DNA from: Minisyncoccota bacterium | Lineage (GTDB): Bacteria; Patescibacteriota; Minisyncoccia; Minisyncoccales; Minisyncoccaceae | Direction: 5' to 3' | DNA: 11,036 bases | Assembly: GCA_028689175.1 (NCBI GenBank) | Contig: JAQTWS010000009.1 | Location: forward strand, 1-11,036 | In this document: one piece after another, positions 1-4,999 of the stretch | Layout of the letters: each line of letters begins with the position of its first letter | Numbering within the stretch: position 1 is the stretch's first letter | The notes under the pieces: model-generated | Database searches by the model: none | What the model was told of the DNA's origin: nothing | Seen by the model: the letters and a program-made list of their open reading frames with translations, nothing else | Made by a program: the position numbers and the translations under genes

Positions 1-646
1 GTTGAGCGAGATGATAGCCCATTCTGTAATGTTTTCTCATCCAAAACCAGAGAAAATTTTATTAATTAGTGAATTTGATAGAGGGATAATAAAAGAAATA
101 GTAAAACACAAAAGTGTAAGTGAAATTTATTTTATATCAAGTAATAAAGAAGCACAAGAAGCTTTTGAAGATAATTTCCCTACTTTAAAATTAAAAAGTG
201 ATCCAAAAATTAAAATAATATTTGATGATCCTATAAACTATATTAAAAATTTCCAGGACTATTTTGATGTAATAATCGTTGATTCAAACAATCCTGATTT
301 TAAAAATAAGGATTTTTTAAAGTCTGTATCTAAGTCTCTTACTAAAGAAGGTATGTTTGAATTATCTTGTCCATTTTTAAAAGAATCTTTGGCTATTAAA
401 AATGAATTCAAATCATTGAAATCGGTTTTTAAATATGAAACACTTTTAAAAACGCCTATGAATTTGCAGATTTTCTCAAATTTAGGAATAATGCTATGCT
501 CTAAAAAAATTGATGTGTCGGAGATTAACTTGAGAGTCTTAGCCACGAGGTTCAAACAATTTAAGGAGGCTAAAAAATTACAATATTATTCTCCTGAAAT
601 ACATTTATCTTCAATGATTATTCCAAAGTTTTACAAATTAAAGTAA
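1..646 (+). CDS. Spermidine synthase-like protein, 5'-truncated by the window, degenerate AdoMet site
   Basis: This is the C-terminal part of a SpeE-fold (polyamine aminopropyltransferase) protein. The first codons read L-S-E-M-I-A-H, matching the family's YHEMLAH segment, so the frame is open at the left edge and the TTG at base 2 is unlikely to be the start. Family features that survive are FSHPKPEKILLI, KH.SV, the DVIIVDS strand, and a C-terminus with LQYYSPEIH...IIPKF, which corresponds to the family's LKYYNPEIHxAAFxLPxF. Two key sites have diverged. The glycine-rich GGGDGG loop reads SEFDRG, and the following acidic VEID reads ISSN. The catalytic-region DSTDP reads DSNNP. Spermidine synthases use decarboxylated AdoMet and putrescine, but these changes suggest an inactive or repurposed paralogue, perhaps a partner of an active SpeE upstream of the window. 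The fold assignment is firm and the activity is doubtful. It ends 13 bp before the DUF4105 gene. Confidence 0.8.
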   Translation, partial: LSEMIAHSVMFSHPKPEKILLISEFDRGIIKEIVKHKSVSEIYFISSNKEAQEAFEDNFPTLKLKSDPKIKIIFDDPINYIKNFQDYFDVIIVDSNNPDFKNKDFLKSVSKSLTKEGMFELSCPFLKESLAIKNEFKSLKSVFKYETLLKTPMNLQIFSNLGIMLCSKKIDVSEINLRVLATRFKQFKEAKKLQYYSPEIHLSSMIIPKFYKLK

Positions 647-659
647 TTTTTTAGAATAA

Positions 660-1475
660 ATGAATAAAAATCAAAAAAAGATTTGTTTTATATTTATCTT
701 TACTATTGTTTTGATTTTAATTTTTTGGCAAATAACAAAAAAACCCTTACCTAATAATGATTGGCCAGAAACATATGCTACTTTAGCGGAGACTGAAATT
801 AATGAGAATATAGCGCATATTAAAAATGTTAGAAATTTCCGTTATAATTCTGACGAAACTGTTGACCTAGTTGATTATTATGATAAAAGCTATGATTTAA
901 ATAAATTAAAAAAGGTTTGGTTTATTTTTGAGCCATTTAGTATCGCTGCCCATACTTTTTTAAGTTTTGAATTTGAAAACGATGTTTTTTTGACAGTTAG
1001 CATTGAGGCTAGAACTAATAAGAAACAAAAATATAATGCTTATGTTGGACTTTTTAGATCGTACCATTTAATTTATGTTATTTCTGACGAAAGAGATTCA
1101 TTTTTCGTTCGCACTAATATTCGTAATAATCAGGTTAATCTTTACCCAATGAACCTTTCTCAAGAACAGGGGAAAAAATTATTGTTAAATTTATTGGAGG
1201 AGGCTAACGAATTAAGGAATAATCCAAAATGGTACAATACACTTACAGCCAATTGCACAAATCTTCTTTTTAGTCATTTAAATTGTGTTTTAGAAGAGCC
1301 GATACACTATTCGTGGAAAATGCTTTTTACTGGATTTTCTGATGAGTTAATTTTTGACAAAAATTTAATTAGTCTAAAAAAAGAAAAAAACAAATATGAT
1401 ATTACAAAAAAATCAAGAGAAATTGGCAATGTGGAAAGCTATTCATTATTAATAAGGGAGGGTATAAATGATTAA
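660..1475 (+). CDS. DUF4105 (Lnb N-terminal periplasmic domain-like) protein
   Basis: A 271-residue protein with an N-terminal membrane anchor (about residues 8-24, after a Lys-rich start) followed by an extracytoplasmic domain. The domain matches the DUF4105 pattern in order: NDWPETYATLAETE (33-46), KNVRNFRYNSD (55-65), AAHTFLSFEF (96-105) with His98, S.E.R (114-118), the Y...G.FR.Y.LIYV..DERD segment (126-146), R.N......LYP (151-163), and NPKWYNTLTANCTN (188-201) with Cys199. The conserved His and Cys suggest a cysteine-hydrolase-like site, but the family's biochemical role is not established to my knowledge. It is probably cotranscribed with the spermidine-synthase-like gene 13 bp upstream. 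There is no Shine-Dalgarno sequence. Its stop codon overlaps the stop of the convergent gene by a few bases. The family call is confident and the function is unknown. Confidence 0.83.
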   Translation: MNKNQKKICFIFIFTIVLILIFWQITKKPLPNNDWPETYATLAETEINENIAHIKNVRNFRYNSDETVDLVDYYDKSYDLNKLKKVWFIFEPFSIAAHTFLSFEFENDVFLTVSIEARTNKKQKYNAYVGLFRSYHLIYVISDERDSFFVRTNIRNNQVNLYPMNLSQEQGKKLLLNLLEEANELRNNPKWYNTLTANCTNLLFSHLNCVLEEPIHYSWKMLFTGFSDELIFDKNLISLKKEKNKYDITKKSREIGNVESYSLLIREGIND

Positions 1476-1891
1476 ATAATATTTTTGTTATTATAACATT
1501 TAATTTCTTTTCTTATCTTGTAGGCATCATCTATATCCCTAATTTTCCAACCGCCAACCTCTAATAGTTTCTTATAAATTTCTTTTTTACTCATATTTGC
1601 GGCTTCGCATGAGTTAATATATGAAATAATTTTTTTCTGCGAAATAGAAAGATTTTTAATGTTTATTTTAAATATTTTTATTAATATTTTATTTACAAAT
1701 GACATTACTGCAAAAAACAAGGCGATGATGGGTATAAGTGTCAACCCTGCTGTGCAGATAATTAAAAGCATTAATGATTGTATAATATTTAAAATATCTA
1801 AACTTCCGTAAAGAATACATAAAACAATGCAGAAGATAATTAAGGTAATGATAAAAGAGAGAAAAGATGTTGATAAGATTTTTTGATTCAT
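1472..1891 (-). CDS. Small membrane protein with CPR-type C-terminal helical domain
   Basis: A 139-residue protein of unknown function. Residues 8-28 and 36-66 are strongly hydrophobic, giving two or three membrane segments. Residues 68-79 are basic. The soluble C-terminal domain (about 84-130) reads ISYINSCEAANMSKKEIYKKL followed by L.VGGWKIRDIDDAYKI. Patescibacterial proteins often carry a similar short module (YI....G.s.eeI...L...GW...di..Af) next to membrane segments, and I base the domain call on that resemblance. It starts 4 bp after the upstream membrane gene stops, so it is the last gene of the minus-strand operon led by the radical SAM gene. Its 3' end overlaps that of the convergent DUF4105 gene by 4 bp. 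The reading frame looks real; no function can be given. Confidence 0.7.
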   Translation of the reverse strand: MNQKILSTSFLSFIITLIIFCIVLCILYGSLDILNIIQSLMLLIICTAGLTLIPIIALFFAVMSFVNKILIKIFKINIKNLSISQKKIISYINSCEAANMSKKEIYKKLLEVGGWKIRDIDDAYKIRKEIKCYNNKNII

Positions 1892-1895
1892 ATAG

Positions 1896-2957
1896 TTATT
1901 TTTTTTGGTTTACTAAGAATATAATATAAGTAATAAAAGGTAGAATAATTAAAAGATAAAACGCTGATCCAAAGAATATTTCAAGAGGCATATTTAGCGC
2001 TTCAATGGTGAGTCCTGAAAAATTATTTACCGTTGCTTCATTATATACTCTCATACCTTTATTTATAAGAAAAACTTCAAGGAAAAAAATTGGAACAATT
2101 GATATTCCGAAGTAAAGAATAAATTTTTTAAAGATATCATGATATCCCAAATATTTATCAATCAAAGTTACAGATGTCCAAATTAGAATTGCTCCGATGA
2201 ATGTGAGCTCTATAGAGACATTATCAATTATATATGACCAATCACACCAGCCGATATTAGTTACCATTGTTCTTGTCATAATATCAAAAGATAAAATTCC
2301 TAAAAAGCAGATTAAAAATGAGATTAAGTTATTGTTTTTAACAGGAATAATTATTTTGTTATCAATTTTTAAATTCCAATATTTGTAAAATGACATTACA
2401 AAAAGTGAAATGATGGCACTGTAATAAATAGGAAATAAGGCAATTGCTCTTTGTGAAAATGCTTCTAGGGTTTCTTCTGAAAATACTCTTATGTCTAAAT
2501 GAATCATAATAAATTCTAAAAAAAGAGCAAAAAAAGACAATATTAGCGTTGATAGCAAAAAATTTTTAATAGAATATTTTTTAAAAAATTTATTAGCCAG
2601 ATAATCCGCCCAAAGAATAAAGGTTGCCCAAGTCGTGCTTATTATCCAGCTTGTTTTTATATATATGTAAGCCCATGAACCTAGTTTTATAGCGCTAAAT
2701 AACGAAGCTGTAAACATTTGAAAAAGAGTAAAAATAATAAATCCTATAAACCATCTTATAATTATTTTATTTTGATGTTTTTTAAGATAAAAAAACGATC
2801 CAATGGTAAATAAAATTAGAATAACTTCAAGTAACACAATTTCTGGAGTTGTAATTTTATCAAATACATGAAAGTTGTTGTGCACTTCAACAAGATTTGC
2901 AAAAAAATCTGATAAAGCCATATCGTGGATATTAGCCATTAATTCTTTTGGTGTCAT
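1896..2957 (-). CDS. Internally duplicated polytopic membrane protein, weakly lycopene-cyclase-like
   Basis: A 353-residue protein with about eight hydrophobic segments. It is built from a repeat of roughly 145 residues. Residues 93-168 align with 238-314: each has W.Y.., then an I-L/I-W segment, then FLEF or FLEV, then a D/G-x-R-V-F/Y-x-E-x-T...FS motif (155-168 and 301-314). The hydrophobic segments starting near 38, 175 and 324 also resemble each other (TPEIVLLE, FPIYYSAI, MPLEIFFG). The first two are followed by similar loops ending NKIII. Paired three-helix repeats with P-x-E-E at a helix start recall the lycopene cyclase (CrtYcd/CarRA) and CruF-type carotenoid families. That link is weak and inferred, and copy 2 of the P-x-E motif is lost. 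The ATG overlaps the stop of the radical SAM gene as ATGA, indicating translational coupling. An isoprenoid-related role would fit the neighbouring lipid genes. Confidence 0.65.
   Translation of the reverse strand: MTPKELMANIHDMALSDFFANLVEVHNNFHVFDKITTPEIVLLEVILILFTIGSFFYLKKHQNKIIIRWFIGFIIFTLFQMFTASLFSAIKLGSWAYIYIKTSWIISTTWATFILWADYLANKFFKKYSIKNFLLSTLILSFFALFLEFIMIHLDIRVFSEETLEAFSQRAIALFPIYYSAIISLFVMSFYKYWNLKIDNKIIIPVKNNNLISFLICFLGILSFDIMTRTMVTNIGWCDWSYIIDNVSIELTFIGAILIWTSVTLIDKYLGYHDIFKKFILYFGISIVPIFFLEVFLINKGMRVYNEATVNNFSGLTIEALNMPLEIFFGSAFYLLIILPFITYIIFLVNQKK
2016..2246 (-). repeat. Internal protein-level repeat, copy 2
   Basis: Encodes residues 238-314 of the duplicated membrane protein: CDWSYIID, then an LIW helix, then FFLEVF and the GMRVYNEATVNNFS tail, matching copy 1 position by position in its signature residues. 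It is followed by MPLEIFFG, the copy that best keeps the P-x-E helix start. Confidence 0.6.
2454..2681 (-). repeat. Internal protein-level repeat, copy 1
   Basis: Encodes residues 93-168 of the duplicated membrane protein: GSWAYIYI, then an ILW helix, then ALFLEF and the DIRVFSEETLEAFS tail. It aligns with copy 2 (residues 238-314) over its full length with only short gaps. The similarity is at protein level, and I do not see long DNA identity, so the duplication is old. Confidence 0.6.
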
Positions 2958-4111
2958 ATATTTATTTTATTAAATTTATCTTTTGATATATATTTATCAT
3001 TAATTATTTTTTTGTCTTTTAGTCTGCATCCGCCATATTTAGTATGTTTAAATATTAGTCTCATTTTTTCTAATATTTCGTAAAGAGGGGTTTCTCTAAC
3101 ATTGCCAAAAACAGCATGATTAAAATCACATGGACAAACTTCTCCAAAGGGGTTTATGTAAAAATAATTTACTCCGCCAGAACAGCCAATGCTTCTATGA
3201 GAGGAGGTGTAACCATATATTAAAATACCAGGATAGTCATAAGATTTATTATATTTATTAGAAAATTCTATAAGTTCGTCTATAAAGACATGATCATCTG
3301 CTAAATCTTGTCTTTCTGCGTATTTTCCCGATGGATTAGCTCCAAAAACTAAAACTTCATGAACTCCCTTTTTCTTAGCAAGTTCAACGATTCCATGAAG
3401 TTCTCCATTTTTAAAAGACTTTGGTGTTACGCAGGATGATATGCCGACAGTTAAACCAGTTTTTTTGGCACTTTCAATTCCTTCCATGGCTTTTTCAAAT
3501 AAATTATCTATCTTTCTAAATTTGTCATGTTTTTTAGCTTTAGCAGAGTCAATACTTACATAAACTCCATCTAATCCAGAATTTTTTAACTTTTTTGCAT
3601 TTTGGCTCAGATAATATCCGTTTGTAAATAAAATAGCAGTTGATAAGTTTTTATCAACCGAACTAATTATTTCAAAAATGTCAGGATTTAATAAAGGCTC
3701 TCCTCCAACAATATTTATCACAGTAACGCCAGCTTCTTGAGCATCTTTTATGATCTTAAAATATTCTTGTTTTTTTAATGGATTTTTCTTTTCATTTAAG
3801 TCTTTTGTATGAAAGCTACAATGTTCACAACTGGCATTACATTTTTCTGTAATAGCTAAACTCATTAAATTGTGATTCGTCCTGCCAGTTATATTTTTAT
3901 AGAAGTTTCTGGCCATAAAATTAGCTGCTGCATTTGAAAAGAGTGCTGGGGTTGATAAAGAAAAAACGGGGCAGCCGTCTCTAAAGTGTATAATTTTGCT
4001 ATGGTTTAAATAAATTTTATATGTATTACTAGTAAAAAAATCTGCATACGATCTGCCTTTTCTTAAAAATGAAATATAAAATTTTAATCGTAGGGTTAGT
4101 TTTCTAAACAT
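2954..4111 (-). CDS. Radical SAM protein with SPASM/twitch-like C-terminal cysteines
   Basis: A 385-residue radical SAM enzyme. The [4Fe-4S]/AdoMet motif is C91-x3-C95-x2-C98 (CNASCEHC), preceded by LAITEKC. GGEPLLNPDI (136-145) is the AdoMet-binding GGEP motif; TNGYYL (163-168) and the GLDGVYVSID strand (179-188) continue the barrel. The C-terminal part has further cysteines: C310 in IGCSGG, C326 and C328 in INPFGEVCPCDF, and C362 in YGGCRLKD. The surrounding text (YINPFGEVCPC, then FGNVRE.PL.EI) is SPASM-like, so an auxiliary Fe-S cluster is likely. A basic N-terminal extension of about 80 residues precedes the core. The substrate is unknown; SPASM proteins often modify peptides, but some radical SAM enzymes act on lipids. 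It is the first gene of the minus-strand operon, is coupled by ATGA to the duplicated membrane protein, and lies 30 bp from the divergent lipid operon. Confidence 0.88.
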   Translation of the reverse strand: MFRKLTLRLKFYISFLRKGRSYADFFTSNTYKIYLNHSKIIHFRDGCPVFSLSTPALFSNAAANFMARNFYKNITGRTNHNLMSLAITEKCNASCEHCSFHTKDLNEKKNPLKKQEYFKIIKDAQEAGVTVINIVGGEPLLNPDIFEIISSVDKNLSTAILFTNGYYLSQNAKKLKNSGLDGVYVSIDSAKAKKHDKFRKIDNLFEKAMEGIESAKKTGLTVGISSCVTPKSFKNGELHGIVELAKKKGVHEVLVFGANPSGKYAERQDLADDHVFIDELIEFSNKYNKSYDYPGILIYGYTSSHRSIGCSGGVNYFYINPFGEVCPCDFNHAVFGNVRETPLYEILEKMRLIFKHTKYGGCRLKDKKIINDKYISKDKFNKINI

Positions 4112-4141
4112 GCTTTTTATGTTATTATATAATATAATATC
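4112..4141. promoter_or_regulatory. Bidirectional promoter with a shared palindromic -10 region
   Basis: The whole intergenic space between the divergent radical SAM and UbiA-type genes is 30 bp. It contains ATTATATAAT (4124-4133), a perfect palindrome that gives a consensus TATAAT on the plus strand (4128-4133) and on the minus strand (4129 down to 4124). A second plus-strand TATAAT lies at 4133-4138. The distance from the first plus box to ATG 4142 is 8 nt; from the minus box to the ATG at 4111 it is 12 nt. No good -35 box is visible on either side. Transcripts would have no leader or a very short one. The call rests on sequence only. Confidence 0.55.
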
Positions 4142-4999
4142 ATGAATAAAATAAAAAGGAAAGATTTATTTTTATACATAAAAGAAAGGTTTCCGATTTT
4201 TGCTGCGCTATTTTTTTCATTGTTAGTTTTAACTTCAATAAATCTCTATATTTTTAATAAAATAAATGTTAATACATCTTTTTTTATATGCATTGCTTTG
4301 TTGCTTCTATTTCTTTTTAGGATTAGGCTAATGGATGATGTGAAAGATTTTAAATACGATGTTGTTTTTCATAAAGATAGGGCTGTGCAAAGAGGTGTAA
4401 TGTCAATTGCACAACTTAAGAAATTATTGTTTATAGTTTTATTATTAGAAATAATTCTGCAATTATTTCTGCCTCAGTTTGCTATATATTTTTATCTTTT
4501 TTTAATATTTTATTCTTTTTTAATGCATAAAGATTTTTTTAGCGGAGGTTTTTTTAAAAATCATTTTTTTGTCTATATATTATTGCATCAAATTATTTTC
4601 GCTTTTTATATTTATTATTATTTTTGTATTTTTCAAAATAAAATAGTGTTTTTGGGCATAAAAGATGTCTTGTTTGTATTTTTTTTATTTTTAACTATGT
4701 ATATTTACGAAATATCAAGGAAAATGAATCATAGATATGACGATAATAATAAGAAAACGGACGATACATATATTTATAAATGGGGGAGGAGAAATGTTTT
4801 ATCTCTCTTATTTTTATTTATTTTGATTCAAATTTTTTGCTTACTTTTTATTTTTAGAAGCATTAATTTGTTTTTATTAATGTATGTTGCATTATTGATT
4901 ATTGGGATTTTTTACTCTAAGATTAATAAAAAAGAAAGCTATTTTATTCTTATGATTATTTTTAGTTTATCAACATTTATAAGTTATTATTTTATATGA
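4142..4999 (+). CDS. UbiA-family prenyltransferase-like membrane protein
   Basis: A 285-residue protein with eight or nine hydrophobic segments, typical of the UbiA superfamily, which transfers a prenyl chain from a polyprenyl diphosphate to an aromatic, haem or glycerol-phosphate acceptor in the membrane. The first Asp-rich motif is at 65-73, DDVKDFKYD. This is the family's NDxxDxxxD with Asp for Asn, and it is followed by HKDRAVQRGVMS (77-88), the usual H..RP...G..S segment. The second conserved region is YEISRKMNHRYDD (189-201), then DDTYIYKWGRRN (207-218), matching the E..RK...........TY....G subgroup. The second aspartate cluster is looser than in classical UbiA. This is the first gene of the five-gene operon, and its stop overlaps the next start as ATGA. 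The acceptor cannot be told from sequence. The lipid neighbours make a role like DGGGP synthase (glycerol-phosphate acceptor) possible but unproven. Confidence 0.75.
   Translation: MNKIKRKDLFLYIKERFPIFAALFFSLLVLTSINLYIFNKINVNTSFFICIALLLLFLFRIRLMDDVKDFKYDVVFHKDRAVQRGVMSIAQLKKLLFIVLLLEIILQLFLPQFAIYFYLFLIFYSFLMHKDFFSGGFFKNHFFVYILLHQIIFAFYIYYYFCIFQNKIVFLGIKDVLFVFFLFLTMYIYEISRKMNHRYDDNNKKTDDTYIYKWGRRNVLSLLFLFILIQIFCLLFIFRSINLFLLMYVALLIIGIFYSKINKKESYFILMIIFSLSTFISYYFI

Noticed and set aside
259-555. Open frame of 98 codons on the minus strand
   Set aside because: It lies wholly inside the spermidine-synthase-like gene, whose protein clearly matches a family; the antisense frame has no recognisable motif.
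1486-1498. Short hairpin TGTTA-tta-TAACA just after the convergent stops
   Set aside because: The stem is only 5 bp and nearly all A-T, with no clean T tract. It lies inside the minus-strand coding region, so it is too weak to call a terminator.
2197-2388. Open frame of 63 codons on the plus strand
   Set aside because: Antisense to the duplicated membrane protein, whose repeat structure shows which strand codes.
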